Source: Chryseobacterium phocaeense (GTDB lineage: Bacteria > Bacteroidota > Bacteroidia > Flavobacteriales > Weeksellaceae). From it: a DNA stretch of 64,000 bases. A program made the translations under genes and the position numbers. The stretch lies in NCBI RefSeq assembly GCF_900169075.1, contig NZ_LT827015.1, positions 2,744,158-2,808,157 on the forward strand. Direction: 5' to 3'. The notes beneath the pieces were generated by a model. The model was given only the letters and a program-made list of their open reading frames with translations. It was not told where the DNA came from and did no database searches. Of this stretch, positions 41,389-51,035 are shown piece by piece; positions within the stretch are counted from its first letter, which is position 1, and the number at the start of each line of letters is the position of its first letter.

Positions 41389-42549
41389 ATGACCTTTTTT
41401 TCACAAAAAAAGAGAAGCATGATATTTTGTGCACTACTCGCCGGTTTATCCGTCAGTGCGCAGATTCAGGATTCCCTGCAGCCCAGCAAGCCGGAAGAAG
41501 ATAATGTAAAATATCCAGTACTCCAGATCAAAGGTCTGTTTCAGGCCCGTTATCTTGTAGGAATGGCCAAAGATGTTGATGTGAACGGACTTCACCATGC
41601 CGACGGATCAGGTACCAGCAATAATTTCATGCTTAAATACATGAGGGTTCAGGTCCGGGCTCAGATCAGCAAACGGACGGAAGTAGTAGCCCTGGCGAAT
41701 CTTGCCGACTTCAAGAATGATCCGAAAAGCAGAGTTCTTGAAAATGCTTATCTGAAATACACCTTCAATCCGAAGCTCGCCTTTACAGTTGGACAATTCA
41801 GACCATGGTTCGGGATTGAAGAAACCTATCCCATCGACATTATCAAATCACTGGACTGGTCCAATCAGTACACGGAATTCGGAAAACTGGGCTGGACAAG
41901 CTTCCAGATCGGGCTTTCTGCCACAGGACAGCTGCAGTTGGGCAATATTCCTTTTCAATATGCAGTTTCAGTGGTCAACGGAAACGGAAAGAACCAGATC
42001 AATGACAATGACAACGGAAAACAATATTCTACCCGCCTTGTTTTCGGGCTGTCTAAAAAATACAATTTCAATGTAGGCCTGAATGGCGGTATCGGCGAAG
42101 TTTTCAGCAAAAAAGTATATGCCGTGGGAATTGACCTCAGTTCCATGATTCAGTTTGACCCGAAATGGAGCCTGGATATGCAGCTGGAAGCGAAACAGGC
42201 TACAAACCACGTACTGTACAATGCTATTAATCCTGAGTTCAGGCCTTCCAATCCTGATCAATACCTGATCCGTGGGGCTTATTTTCTTCCCAATCTGAGG
42301 TATGAGATCAATCATAAAAACCTCAGCGCTTTCGAACTTTCCTGCAGGTATGAATATCTGGATACCAACTTCAGGGTGAATTCAAACCCCAGACAGACCA
42401 TTACCCCGATGTTCGGGCTTGAGTTCCTGAAAAACTACGGCGCCAGAATTCAGCTGGGTGTCCAGTTCGACCGCTATAAACATCAGGTGGAAAATACATC
42501 ACAATACAATAATAATCTGTTCATCGTCCAGGTACAGAGTAGATTCTAA
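41389..42549 (+). CDS. Outer-membrane porin, OprO/OprP-like
   Basis: A 386-residue beta-barrel porin with a signal peptide (IFCALLAGLSVSAQ). The mature part has successive amphipathic strands: LKYMRVQVRAQISKRTEVVALANLADFK, YLKYTFNPKLAFTVGQFRPWFG and RLVFGLSKKYNFNVGLNGG. It ends in the outer-membrane terminal strand NLFIVQVQSRF. It resembles phosphate-selective porins O and P, but the genes behind it (DASS carrier, succinate dehydrogenase) suggest that it lets dicarboxylates through. The next gene is 20 bases downstream. Confidence 0.85.
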   Translation: MTFFSQKKRSMIFCALLAGLSVSAQIQDSLQPSKPEEDNVKYPVLQIKGLFQARYLVGMAKDVDVNGLHHADGSGTSNNFMLKYMRVQVRAQISKRTEVVALANLADFKNDPKSRVLENAYLKYTFNPKLAFTVGQFRPWFGIEETYPIDIIKSLDWSNQYTEFGKLGWTSFQIGLSATGQLQLGNIPFQYAVSVVNGNGKNQINDNDNGKQYSTRLVFGLSKKYNFNVGLNGGIGEVFSKKVYAVGIDLSSMIQFDPKWSLDMQLEAKQATNHVLYNAINPEFRPSNPDQYLIRGAYFLPNLRYEINHKNLSAFELSCRYEYLDTNFRVNSNPRQTITPMFGLEFLKNYGARIQLGVQFDRYKHQVENTSQYNNNLFIVQVQSRF

Positions 42550-42569
42550 CCGCTTAAATAATATAGATC

Positions 42570-44000
42570 ATGAAAGAAATTAATATCACCAATATTGCGA
42601 TAACGTTTGCTGTTGCGCTGATCATATGGTTTATCCCGGCCCCCGAAGGTGTTGCGGAGAACGCATGGCATCTCTTCGCGATTTTTGCAGCAACCATTTT
42701 AGGAATTATCCTTAAAGCAGCACCTATGGGTACCATGTGTATGATGGCTATTGCGTTTACCGCCCTTACCCAGGTAGTAGCACCCGGAGATGCGGGAAAA
42801 TCCATTACAAAGGCACTTTCCGGATTCGGGGATAAAGTTATCTGGCTGATCGGGATCTCATTCTTTATTGCCAGAGGATTTATCAAAACAGGTCTGGGAA
42901 ACCGTATTGCTTTTTTATTCATCAGGATTTTCGGTAAGAGCTCTTTAGGATTGGCTTACGGACTTGGGCTTGCAGATGTATGCCTGGCACCGGCTATTCC
43001 TAGTAATACGGCAAGAGGTGGCGGAATTATCTACCCCATCATGAAATCAATGGCCATCAGCTTTGATTCCGTTCCTGAAAAACCGGAAACCCACAGAAAA
43101 CTGGGCTCTTTCCTTACCCTGAACAGCTATTATATGAATCTCATCGCTTCTTCCATGTTTCTTACCGGAACCGCGAGTAACCCGATGTGTCAGAAATTTG
43201 CAGCCAATCTCGGTATTAATATCACCTGGATGTCATGGGCAGCGGCCGGATTTGTTCCGGGACTGGTAGCCTTCTTTGTGGTGCCATTGGTTCTGTACAA
43301 ATTATACCCACCAGAATTGAAAAAAACGGGCGACGCCCCCAAAATGGCCGCTCAGAAATTAAAAGAGATGGGACCCATCTCCAGAAACGAATGGTTAATG
43401 CTGTTGGCTTTTTTTATCCTTTTAGCCCTTTGGATTTTTGGAGGAGCTCTGTCCATTGACGCCACCACTACGGCCTTCATTGGTCTTACTATGCTCTTAT
43501 TGACCTCAGTATTAACCTGGGAAGATATTAAAGGTGAAAAAGGAGCATGGGATACCATCGTTTGGTTCGCTGTACTGGTAATGATGGCCAGTTCTCTGAA
43601 CGAGCTCGGTTTTATCAGCTGGTTCAGTGATCTTATTAAAGTAAAAATAGGCGGATTAAGCTGGCAGGTGGCCTTTCCGGTGATTATTGTGGTTTACTTC
43701 TTCAGTCATTATATTTTTGCGAGCGCCACCGCCCATGTGGCAGCCATGTATGCCGCTTTATTGGGTGTTGGGGTGTCTTTGGGGATTCCTCCGATGTTAC
43801 TGGCGATGATGCTCGGTTTCCTGGGGTCTATTTATGGGGTCCTTACCCATTATGGCCATGGCCCTGCACCGGTATTTTACGGAAGCGGTTATGTGGAACT
43901 GAAAGCCTGGTGGCTCAGGGGTCTCGAAATAGGAATTGTATTACTCATCATCTATATGGTAGTCGGAGGACTCTGGATGAAAGTCTTAGGATATTATTAA
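42570..44000 (+). CDS. DASS-family dicarboxylate transporter (CitT/SLC13 type)
   Basis: A 476-residue inner-membrane carrier with about 12-13 hydrophobic segments. DASS signatures include PAIPSNTARGGGIIYPIMKS and the SSMFLTGTASNPM motif (SNT-like and TxxP regions), plus the C-terminal YGVLTHYGHGPAPVFYGSGYV. The family imports or exchanges succinate, malate, fumarate, citrate or 2-oxoglutarate. It lies between a porin gene and sdhCAB with spacings of about 20 and 16 bases, consistent with a C4-dicarboxylate uptake and oxidation operon. Confidence 0.92.
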   Translation: MKEINITNIAITFAVALIIWFIPAPEGVAENAWHLFAIFAATILGIILKAAPMGTMCMMAIAFTALTQVVAPGDAGKSITKALSGFGDKVIWLIGISFFIARGFIKTGLGNRIAFLFIRIFGKSSLGLAYGLGLADVCLAPAIPSNTARGGGIIYPIMKSMAISFDSVPEKPETHRKLGSFLTLNSYYMNLIASSMFLTGTASNPMCQKFAANLGINITWMSWAAAGFVPGLVAFFVVPLVLYKLYPPELKKTGDAPKMAAQKLKEMGPISRNEWLMLLAFFILLALWIFGGALSIDATTTAFIGLTMLLLTSVLTWEDIKGEKGAWDTIVWFAVLVMMASSLNELGFISWFSDLIKVKIGGLSWQVAFPVIIVVYFFSHYIFASATAHVAAMYAALLGVGVSLGIPPMLLAMMLGFLGSIYGVLTHYGHGPAPVFYGSGYVELKAWWLRGLEIGIVLLIIYMVVGGLWMKVLGYY

Positions 44001-44016
44001 TGATTAAATCAAAAAT

Positions 44017-44673
44017 ATGCTGTCAACACTGTCAAGGAAATTACTGATGTGCCTTACCGGACTGTTCCTGAGCTTTTTCCTGCTGATTCATTTTCTGGGG
44101 AATCTTCAATTATTCCTTCCGGCGGAACAGGCTCATCTGCAATTCAATGCCTATTCTCATTTTCTGTCAGGAAATATTCTGATCAAAATCGTTTCCTATG
44201 TTCTGTATGGAAGTATTATTCTGCATGCTCTGGATGGATTACTCATCACCATTAAAAATAAAAAATCGGGAGGTCATTATCAGTCGGAAAACCGCAGAAG
44301 AGCCAGCACATGGCAGTCCCGGAACATGGGTATACTCGGAACCTTGATCCTGATTTTTCTTGTGATTCACTTTCAGAATTTCTGGTATGTGTACAAATTC
44401 GGAAATCCGCCGCTGGATGACAACGGAAATAAAGACCTGTACATTTTAGTAGTAACCGTTTTCAAGGAATGGTGGTATGTGATGATCTATATTCTTTCAA
44501 TGGTTGCTTTATGCTATCATCTGATTCACGGGATTCACAGCGCTGCCAGAACACTCGGACTGTATCATCCCAAATTTGTGCAATGGTTCAAAACCGCAGG
44601 GATCATTTATTCAGTAATCATCAGTATCGGTTTTGCACTGATGCCGGTTTACGTATTCTTCACTGCCAAATAA
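44017..44673 (+). CDS. sdhC: Succinate dehydrogenase cytochrome b558 subunit
   Basis: A 218-residue inner-membrane protein with five hydrophobic helices and conserved heme-ligand histidines in FLLIHFLGN, IILHALDGL, LVIHFQNFW and CYHLIHGIHSAART. This is the single-subunit, di-heme b558 type found in Bacteroidetes and Bacillus, and it works with menaquinone. It precedes sdhA by 12 bases. Confidence 0.93.
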   Translation: MLSTLSRKLLMCLTGLFLSFFLLIHFLGNLQLFLPAEQAHLQFNAYSHFLSGNILIKIVSYVLYGSIILHALDGLLITIKNKKSGGHYQSENRRRASTWQSRNMGILGTLILIFLVIHFQNFWYVYKFGNPPLDDNGNKDLYILVVTVFKEWWYVMIYILSMVALCYHLIHGIHSAARTLGLYHPKFVQWFKTAGIIYSVIISIGFALMPVYVFFTAK

Positions 44674-44685
44674 CACAAAATCATC

Positions 44686-46599
44686 ATGTTAGATTCAAAA
44701 ATACCTCAAGGCCCTTTAGAGCAAAAATGGGATAATTATAAAAAGAAAGCAAAGCTCGTGAATCCAGCCAACCGCAAAAAACTGGATGTGATTGTTGTGG
44801 GAACAGGACTGGCAGGAAGCTCAATTGCGGCATCCCTGGGCGAAATGGGCTACAATGTAAAGTCATTCTGCTTCCAGGACAGTCCAAGAAGAGCGCATTC
44901 CGTAGCGGCACAGGGAGGAGTAAATGCAGCTAAAAATTATAAAAATGACGGTGACAGCGTCTACAGAATGTTCGTCGATACTTTAAAAGGCGGAGATTTC
45001 CGGGCCCGTGAAGCCAATGTCTACCGTATGGCTGAATGTTCATTAAACCTTATCGATCAGGCGGTAGCTCAGGGCGTTCCTTTTGGCCGTGAATATGGCG
45101 GCTACCTTAACAACCGTTCCTTCGGAGGGGTTCAGGTAAGCAGGACATTTTATGCCAGAGGACAGACTGGACAGCAGCTGCTTCTTGGTGCTTATCAGGC
45201 ATTGATGAGACAGGTGGGAAAAGGAACGGTACAGCTGTATTCAAGACATGAAATGCTGGATCTTGTGGTGATTGACGGCAAAGCAAGAGGAATTATCGTA
45301 AGAAATCTCGATACCGGGGAAATGGAGAGACATGCCGCTCATACGGTCGTTCTCGCGACAGGCGGTTACGGAAAGATCTATTATCTCTCAACTTTGGCGA
45401 TGGGTTGCAATGGTTCTGCCATTTGGAGAGCTCATAAAAAAGGGGCCCTGATGGCTTCCCCAAGCTGGATCCAGGTGCATCCTACCTCTCTTCCGCAATC
45501 CGGCGATTATCAGTCGAAATTAACGCTGATGTCAGAATCATTACGGAATGACGGAAGGATCTGGGTGCCTTCAAAAGCTGACGACCAAAGACAGCCTAAT
45601 GATATTCCTGAAAATGACAGAGATTATTATCTGGAACGTAGGTATCCGGCTTTTGGAAATCTGGCACCGAGAGATATATCATCCCGCGCTGCCAAAGAAC
45701 GCATAGACGCCGGTTTTGGAATCGGGCCTTTAAAAAATGCAGTATATCTCGATTTTTCCAAAGCCATAAGAGAGCAGGGAAAAGAAAAGATTCAGGAGAA
45801 ATACGGGAATTTATTTGATATGTACCTTAAAATTACAGGGTATAATGCCTACAATGAACCGATGATGATCTCACCTTCCGCCCACTTTTCGATGGGTGGC
45901 CTCTGGGTAGATTATGAGCTGATGACCACTATTCCGGGGCTTTTTGCCTTAGGTGAGGCGAATTTTGCTGACCACGGAGCCAACAGACTGGGTGCTAATT
46001 CTCTTTTGCAGGCTTCGGTGGACGGATATTTTATTGCGCCTTATACCATTGCCAATTATTTAGCCGATGAAATTCATACCGGGAAAATTTCTCCGGATGC
46101 GCCGGAATTTGAAGCGGCAGAACAGGCAGTTAAGCAGCAAATCGAGGACTTTATGAATATCAAAGGAACTAAAACGGTTGATTACTTTCATAAAACCCTG
46201 GGAAAACTTTTATACGATTATTGCGGATTGGCCAGAAATGAAAAGGGGTTGCAATATGCCATTGAAGAAATCAGAAAACTGAAAAAAGAGTTTTATAAAG
46301 ATGTCAGAGTTTCCGGACACGGCAACACAATGAATTCAGAACTTGAAAAAGCCGGCCGCGTAGCCGATTATTTCGAGATCGGAGAGCTGATGTGCTACGA
46401 TGCTTTAACCCGGAATGAATCCTGCGGGGCTCACTTCCGGGAAGAATTTCAAACCCCGGACGGAGAAGCCCTCAGAAATGATACGGAATTCCAGTTTATC
46501 TCCGCATGGGCATGGAAAGGGGAAAACAATGAACCCGAACTGATCAGGGAACCGCTCGTTTTTGAGGAAATACAACCGACGGTGAGAAGTTATAAATAG
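44686..46599 (+). CDS. sdhA: Succinate dehydrogenase/fumarate reductase flavoprotein subunit
   Basis: A 637-residue flavoprotein. The FAD Rossmann motif is [17 protein letters not shown], and the covalent-FAD His is in [17 protein letters not shown]. Active-site segments include HPTSLPQSG and [19 protein letters not shown]. The C-terminal helical domain ends with the fumarate/succinate [17 protein letters not shown] segment. It oxidises succinate to fumarate and passes electrons to the SdhB clusters. It is intact, and only a repeat-derived spacer separates it from sdhB. Confidence 0.96.
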   Translation: MLDSKIPQGPLEQKWDNYKKKAKLVNPANRKKLDVIVVGTGLAGSSIAASLGEMGYNVKSFCFQDSPRRAHSVAAQGGVNAAKNYKNDGDSVYRMFVDTLKGGDFRAREANVYRMAECSLNLIDQAVAQGVPFGREYGGYLNNRSFGGVQVSRTFYARGQTGQQLLLGAYQALMRQVGKGTVQLYSRHEMLDLVVIDGKARGIIVRNLDTGEMERHAAHTVVLATGGYGKIYYLSTLAMGCNGSAIWRAHKKGALMASPSWIQVHPTSLPQSGDYQSKLTLMSESLRNDGRIWVPSKADDQRQPNDIPENDRDYYLERRYPAFGNLAPRDISSRAAKERIDAGFGIGPLKNAVYLDFSKAIREQGKEKIQEKYGNLFDMYLKITGYNAYNEPMMISPSAHFSMGGLWVDYELMTTIPGLFALGEANFADHGANRLGANSLLQASVDGYFIAPYTIANYLADEIHTGKISPDAPEFEAAEQAVKQQIEDFMNIKGTKTVDYFHKTLGKLLYDYCGLARNEKGLQYAIEEIRKLKKEFYKDVRVSGHGNTMNSELEKAGRVADYFEIGELMCYDALTRNESCGAHFREEFQTPDGEALRNDTEFQFISAWAWKGENNEPELIREPLVFEEIQPTVRSYK

Positions 46600-46607
46600 T
46601 ATAAATG

Positions 46608-46713
46608 GCGAAGAAAGCTAAGAAGGCTAAAGGGCAAAAAGGCGAAATCACAAAATTACAAAAGGGCAAATTGGCTTATTTGCCTCATAAGCCCTCTCAG
46701 CCTTCTTCGCCTC
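46608..46713. repeat. GGCGAAGAAAGC-type palindromic repeat between sdhA and sdhB
   Basis: GGCGAAGAAAGCTAAGAAGG and then CTAAAGGGC at the left are matched by GCCCTCTCAGCCTTCTTCGCC at the right (about 46691-46711) in inverse orientation. It is the same family as the repeats at 1174-1416, 47481-47605 and 48385-48533. Here it is open in frame with sdhB and encodes MAKKAKKAKGQKG..., probably not a real protein start. Confidence 0.75.
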
Positions 46714-46730
46714 AATTAAACACAAAAATT

Positions 46731-47480
46731 ATGGATTTACATCTTAAAATATGGAGACAGAAAGACAGCCAAAGTGAAGGGAAACTGGTCAGTTATGATC
46801 TGAAAGACCTCAATCCCCACATGTCTTTCCTGGAAATGCTGGATACTTTAAATGAAAAACTCATTACTGAAGGTGATGAGCCTGTAGAATTTGATCACGA
46901 CTGCCGTGAAGGCATCTGTGGCCAATGCGGTATGATGATCAACGGAATTGCCCATGGCCCACTAAAAAATACAACCACCTGCCAGCTTCACCTAAGGTCT
47001 TTTAAAAACGGAGAGACCATTTTAATAGAACCTTTCCGGGCCGGAGCTTTCCTGGTAAAAAAAGACCTTAAAGTAGACCGTTCAGCTTTTGACCGGATTA
47101 TTTCTTCAGGGGGATTTGTCTCAGTTAATACAGGCCAGGCTCCTGATGCCACGGCCATTGCTGTCACCCACCAGATCGCAGAAGAAGCATTTGATTCGGC
47201 AGCCTGCATAGGTTGCGGAGCTTGTGTGGCCACCTGCAAGAACGGAAGCGCTGCTTTATTCACTTCGGCAAAAATCACTCATATGGTACTTCTTCCACAA
47301 GGCAGGGAAGAAAGAAGCCTGCGTGTATTAAACATGGTCACCCAGATGGATAAAGAATTATTCGGGCACTGCTCCAATACCGAAGCCTGTGAAGTGGAAT
47401 GCCCGCAGGGAATTTCCGTACTGAATATTGCCAGGATGAACTATGAGTATGGGAGGGCGGTGTTTTTTAGGAAGGGCTGA
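46731..47480 (+). CDS. sdhB: Succinate dehydrogenase/fumarate reductase iron-sulfur subunit
   Basis: A 249-residue protein from ATG 46731 (MDLHLKIWRQKDSQ). The [2Fe-2S] cluster site is CREGICGQCG plus the later TTTC. The [4Fe-4S] and [3Fe-4S] sites are CIGCGACVATCKNG and the CSNTEACEVECPQG region. It transfers electrons from SdhA to the b558 subunit. An in-frame ATG at 46605 would add 42 Lys/Ala-rich residues entirely encoded by a dispersed repeat; family length and start favour 46731. It closes the porin-DASS-sdhCAB unit. Confidence 0.94.
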   Translation: MDLHLKIWRQKDSQSEGKLVSYDLKDLNPHMSFLEMLDTLNEKLITEGDEPVEFDHDCREGICGQCGMMINGIAHGPLKNTTTCQLHLRSFKNGETILIEPFRAGAFLVKKDLKVDRSAFDRIISSGGFVSVNTGQAPDATAIAVTHQIAEEAFDSAACIGCGACVATCKNGSAALFTSAKITHMVLLPQGREERSLRVLNMVTQMDKELFGHCSNTEACEVECPQGISVLNIARMNYEYGRAVFFRKG

Positions 47481-47605
47481 AAGGCGAAAAGGCAAAATGG
47501 CGAAGGAAGCCTAGAAAGCTAAAAAGGCAAATAAGCGAATTTGCAAATTTGCCTACTAGCCATTTAGCAGTTTTACCATTTTGCCTTTTCGCGATTTAGC
47601 CTTTT
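47481..47605. repeat. GGCGAAAAGGC-type inverted repeat after sdhB
   Basis: AAAGGCGAAAAGGCAAAATGG (47479-47500) on the left is matched near 47568-47600 by CCATTTTGCCTTTTCGC, and GCGAATTTGCAAATTTGCC lies in the middle. It could fold as a long hairpin and end transcription of the sdh operon and of the convergent cyclase gene, although no T-run was seen. Confidence 0.7.
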
Positions 47606-48377
47606 AAGGATTCATAATAGCTACTACTCTCGCCGGAGCTGCGGAACCGCCTACTATTTTCAGAGGAAATACACTTATTTTAAATCCGGAAGGAGGAAGT
47701 GCTCCGAGGTTGGTAAGCTGTTCAATATGGAGGTATTCCTTTTCTATACCTACGCGGTGGCCTTCCCAGAAGTATTCGGGGTCATTGAGTTCTCTTGCTT
47801 TTCTGGCCATGTATTTTAAGGGAAGATCCCATCCCCACTGATCTATGCCCATTACTTTTACGCCCTGATCAATCAGCCATTCGGTGGCTTCTTTGCTCAT
47901 TCCGGTTCCTTTTTCTACAAAATCCTGGGTTCCCATCATTTTGTCGCGGTCCGTTCTGATCAGGACAATATTTCCTTCCTGAATGGTAATTCCGTTTTTA
48001 TCAAGATCTTTTTTCAGATCATCTATCGTGATGGCTACAAAATCTTCTTTGTGGGTACAATCGATAACAATGCCGTCTCCATAGCACCATTCCAGAGGAA
48101 TCTGGTCAATGGTTTTAGCCGGTTTCCCCTCTACTACAGGACCATAATGCCACGGAGCATCAATATGAGTGGTCGCATGAAGTCCCATATTTTTAATGGA
48201 ATCATCAGCCCATCCAGTCCAGTTTTTGGGAAAAAGTCTGAACGGAAGATTGAGCGCCAGCCTGATCAGCCAGTGGGACTTTTTATGTGCTTTATGCTTA
48301 ATCTTCACCCTCATGAACCAGGGATCACCTGCATTATATTGGATGGGTTTTGAGAGATCGATGATTTTTGTTTTCAT
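47604..48377 (-). CDS. Cyclase-family (kynurenine formamidase-like) metal-dependent hydrolase
   Basis: A 257-residue protein of the cyclase superfamily. The metal/catalytic motif is LHATTHIDAPWHYGP (H-x-x-T/G-H-x-D-A-P-x-H). Other family parts are VLIRTDRDK, GVKVMGIDQWGWDLPL and the closing LTNLGALPPSGFKISVFPLKIVGGSAAPARVVAI. Members hydrolyse N-formylkynurenine, isatin or cyclic amides; the substrate here is unknown. The gene stands alone between two copies of the GGCGAAAAGGC repeat. Confidence 0.88.
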   Translation of the reverse strand: MKTKIIDLSKPIQYNAGDPWFMRVKIKHKAHKKSHWLIRLALNLPFRLFPKNWTGWADDSIKNMGLHATTHIDAPWHYGPVVEGKPAKTIDQIPLEWCYGDGIVIDCTHKEDFVAITIDDLKKDLDKNGITIQEGNIVLIRTDRDKMMGTQDFVEKGTGMSKEATEWLIDQGVKVMGIDQWGWDLPLKYMARKARELNDPEYFWEGHRVGIEKEYLHIEQLTNLGALPPSGFKISVFPLKIVGGSAAPARVVAIMNP

Positions 48378-48384
48378 AATTTTT

Positions 48385-48533
48385 ATGTAAAAAAGCGAAA
48401 CCGCGAAAGGGCGAAAAGGCTAAGGAAGCTAAGAAAGCGGAGAAAGCAAATAGGTGAATTTGCCTTTCGCGGTTTTGCCGTTTTGCCATTTTGCCATTTT
48501 GCCTTATTCGCTTCCTTAGCTCTCTCTGCCTTA
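48385..48533. repeat. GGCGAAAAGGC-type inverted repeat before the cyclase gene
   Basis: GCGAAACCGCGAAAGGGCGA then AAAGGCTAAGGAAGCTAAG on the left is matched by CTTCCTTAGC and CTTTCGCGGTTTTGCCG on the right. TTTTGCCA is repeated in tandem near 48480-48505. Fourth copy of the family in the window. Confidence 0.7.
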
Positions 48534-48537
48534 TATA

Positions 48538-49551
48538 CTAAACTTCTTTCTCGAAATAAAGCCTGTAATATTTCCCTTTATCGTCCTCTCCCATTTCAAT
48601 TTTTTGTCTGTCGCCGTGGATGTAGATATGGAAATTTTTGTCCAGCTTAATAATGCTTTTAAAATGACGCTGGGTTTTCTTTACCGCAGCCTCACTGATC
48701 GGGAATTCTTCTGCAATATTCACCTGCATGTCCTGCTCGTAGTCTGTTTTGAAATTGACGAAGCTTTCAATAACGTGCTGATCTCCCAAAACTTCATTGG
48801 CAAAATCATCCAGTTTGAATTCTTCTTTTTCTTTGAAGAAATTAATAGATTTATTCAGGAAATCTGCCTGGTCTGCTTTTGAAACTTCAAATTCCTGCGG
48901 AAGCTGTTTGGTGATATAATCTTTGTATACCATCAGGGCTTCCTGGGTGTGGAAATATTCGTCGTCGCGCTGTTTTACTTTCAGGAAATCTTCGAACCAG
49001 TAGTACATATCCCCGTTTTTGTTATTATCCACTACGGAAAGTACATATCCGGTATCTTTATTATTATTGTAGATCAATGCGGCCTTGTCAATTTTAGACA
49101 AACCGATTCCCTGGTCTTTTTCAATGTCAAACGTTTCTGCCTGAGGAGAAATTTTAAGGAAAGATTCTCTTTTTTCCGTTTTAAAGATCCCGATTTTATC
49201 CACTTTGTCAGGACGGTCACTTTCTTCCTCAAAAAGGACAATAAACAATTCTCCGCTCTGTACCCTTGGGTTTTCAGCTGCTTCGAAAAGATGTTTGGCT
49301 ATATTTTCAGATTCCCAAAGGAACTTCGCCTTATCTTCAAAAATCTCGGACACGGAGCTGTAGACCGGATTATTGACCAGATAGGTGTCACTGTAAAAAT
49401 GGAAAGTTTCTTCTGATTTAAAAGAACCTAAAAAGTAATCTTCAAGAAGATCTGCCATTCCTTCTTCCAGCTTCAGCTCTTCCTGGGAGAGCGTTAAAGA
49501 TTCGCCGTTAATTTTATTTCCGACTCTGTGTACTATAATTTTTGAAAACAT
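48538..49551 (-). CDS. Nucleoid-associated protein, NdpA/YejK-like
   Basis: About 337 residues from ATG 49551 (MFSKIIVHRVGNKINGE). The layout fits the 37-kDa nucleoid-associated protein family: an N-terminal strand-helix domain, a middle part with GELFIVLFEEESDRPDKVDKIGIFKTEKRESFLK, and a C-terminal domain containing MYYWFEDFLKVKQRDDEYFHTQEAL and FNFKTDY-like VNFKTDYEQDM. YejK binds DNA in E. coli; the Bacteroidetes versions are little studied. The longer reading from 49641 adds 30 hydrophobic residues that do not belong to the family, so it is not used. Confidence 0.85.
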   Translation of the reverse strand: MFSKIIVHRVGNKINGESLTLSQEELKLEEGMADLLEDYFLGSFKSEETFHFYSDTYLVNNPVYSSVSEIFEDKAKFLWESENIAKHLFEAAENPRVQSGELFIVLFEEESDRPDKVDKIGIFKTEKRESFLKISPQAETFDIEKDQGIGLSKIDKAALIYNNNKDTGYVLSVVDNNKNGDMYYWFEDFLKVKQRDDEYFHTQEALMVYKDYITKQLPQEFEVSKADQADFLNKSINFFKEKEEFKLDDFANEVLGDQHVIESFVNFKTDYEQDMQVNIAEEFPISEAAVKKTQRHFKSIIKLDKNFHIYIHGDRQKIEMGEDDKGKYYRLYFEKEV

Positions 49552-49715
49552 TGTATCATTTTGAACTGCAAAGATACTGTTTGAAACTACAAATAAAAAA
49601 TACGTGAAAAGTATATTTGCCGGGACGTTGTATCTTTGCAAAATATAGGAGAATACTAACTTTCAGTTAATATATTTAGCTTTTTTTATTACATTATAGA
49701 CCAATTATAATCTGC

Positions 49716-50582
49716 TTGAAAAAAAATATTAAAAATATAAGATTCGATCTGAAGAAGGCTCCTTTCGGCTGTGAGGTGCTTGAGCTGGAAGAATTCTTCA
49801 AAAGACTGGCCACGTGGACGTATTTTGGTAAAACAGAACGGGTTCATTTTTTTTGTGTCATCGTGGTTACGGAGGGAGAAGGCAGACATTTCGTAGATTT
49901 TAAGGAATATCACCTTGAAAAAGGAGACATTTTATTTGTAGCGCCCGGCCAGATCCAGCAATATGAAAACAGTCCTTACTACAAAGGATACATGCTGATA
50001 TTTACGGAATATTTTTTCCGCAGGCAGATTCATGAACTTACTTTACTCAGTCAGTCATCCATATTTGATACTACCCTGCCCAATGCCCTGATAAAGCCTG
50101 ATCCAGAAACATTTTCTAAAATGGTACAGCTGCTGCTTTTTTTGCAGGCTGAGTTTTCATCTCCTCATGGATTTTCTAAAGAGGAAAGTCTGCAGAAGCT
50201 CACCAGCCTGTTCCTTATTTATGCCGAACGGGAAAAACAGAGGGACAACAACAGTATTTCCAACGACCACTATTTGTCCCAATATTATCACTTTAAACAA
50301 TTACTGGAACAACATTTTAGAAGGGAACGCAGTGTAGAATTTTATGCTTCCCTGATGGCCATCACTCCGAAAACACTGTGCAGAATTACCCGGGCCACGA
50401 TTCAGAAGTCTGCAAAAGAATTCATTGATAGCCGGGTGGTCATGGAGATCAAAAGACTTTTATTGTTTGAAAAATTAAGTATAAAAGAGATCGCTTATTC
50501 ATTACATTTTAATGAACCGACCAATCTTGTCAAATATTTTAAAAAGCATACGGGTGAAACGCCCACTTCATACAAAGGCTAA
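49716..50582 (+). CDS. AraC-family transcriptional regulator
   Basis: A 288-residue regulator with an N-terminal cupin sensor domain (VIVVTEGEGRHFVDFKEYHLEKGDILFVAPGQIQQYE) and a C-terminal AraC HTH pair (VEFYASLMAITPKTLCRITR, then IKEIAYSLHFNEPTNLVKYFKKHTGETPTSY). The only start in reach is a TTG at 49716 followed by AAAAAAAAT codons; the exact N-terminus is uncertain. It reads away from the NdpA gene. The duplicated small-protein cassettes begin 450 bases downstream and might be its targets. Confidence 0.88.
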   Translation: MKKNIKNIRFDLKKAPFGCEVLELEEFFKRLATWTYFGKTERVHFFCVIVVTEGEGRHFVDFKEYHLEKGDILFVAPGQIQQYENSPYYKGYMLIFTEYFFRRQIHELTLLSQSSIFDTTLPNALIKPDPETFSKMVQLLLFLQAEFSSPHGFSKEESLQKLTSLFLIYAEREKQRDNNSISNDHYLSQYYHFKQLLEQHFRRERSVEFYASLMAITPKTLCRITRATIQKSAKEFIDSRVVMEIKRLLLFEKLSIKEIAYSLHFNEPTNLVKYFKKHTGETPTSYKG

Positions 50583-51035
50583 AACTGTCCGATTTTTACC
50601 ATTCTTTGTCTGCTTTAAACCTTTTAAAACCCACCTGAATGATACATCTTTGTACTCTGTACCATCAATAAATTATTTTCAGATTCAAAACACAAATCAA
50701 CTACGGTACAGTACCGGGATGTAAAAAAATACAAAAAAAGCTGACTATAACCAGCAGCAATGAGCCTTCAGGAAGGTAAAAACACAAAAGAAAGCTGTCT
50801 TATTATTGTAGGCAGCTTTGTTATTTCTACGCTGCAAATATTCCATTTATTATTATTAACGACCCCTGTAAAAAAGAAGTCTCTGGCTCATTTTGATAAA
50901 AACCTTATCATTTTGACAGGCTTTTCCAAGCAATCCGTCTTTCAAAAATCAAATAAAACACTCATTTTCAAATAGTTGAATTAAAAACTATTTTAAAGGA
51001 ATGCCATTGGCATCAGGAACTACAAAACCTATACA
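50583..51035. other. 450-base intergenic region with a hairpin terminator
   Basis: AAAGCTGTCT - TATTATTGTA - AGGCAGCTTT-like stem (50791-50820) is followed by TGTTATTTC and is a probable terminator for a short transcript or for the AraC gene. A 71-codon open frame (50760-50975) overlaps this hairpin and is not credible. No other gene was seen. Confidence 0.55.

Noticed and set aside
46605..46730. 42-residue Lys/Ala-rich N-terminal extension of SdhB
   Set aside because: It is entirely encoded by a dispersed palindromic repeat; the family start is the ATG at 46731.
50760..50975. 71-codon open frame after the AraC gene
   Set aside because: It runs through a hairpin terminator (50791-50820), has no motif and no upstream promoter, and has the composition of intergenic DNA.
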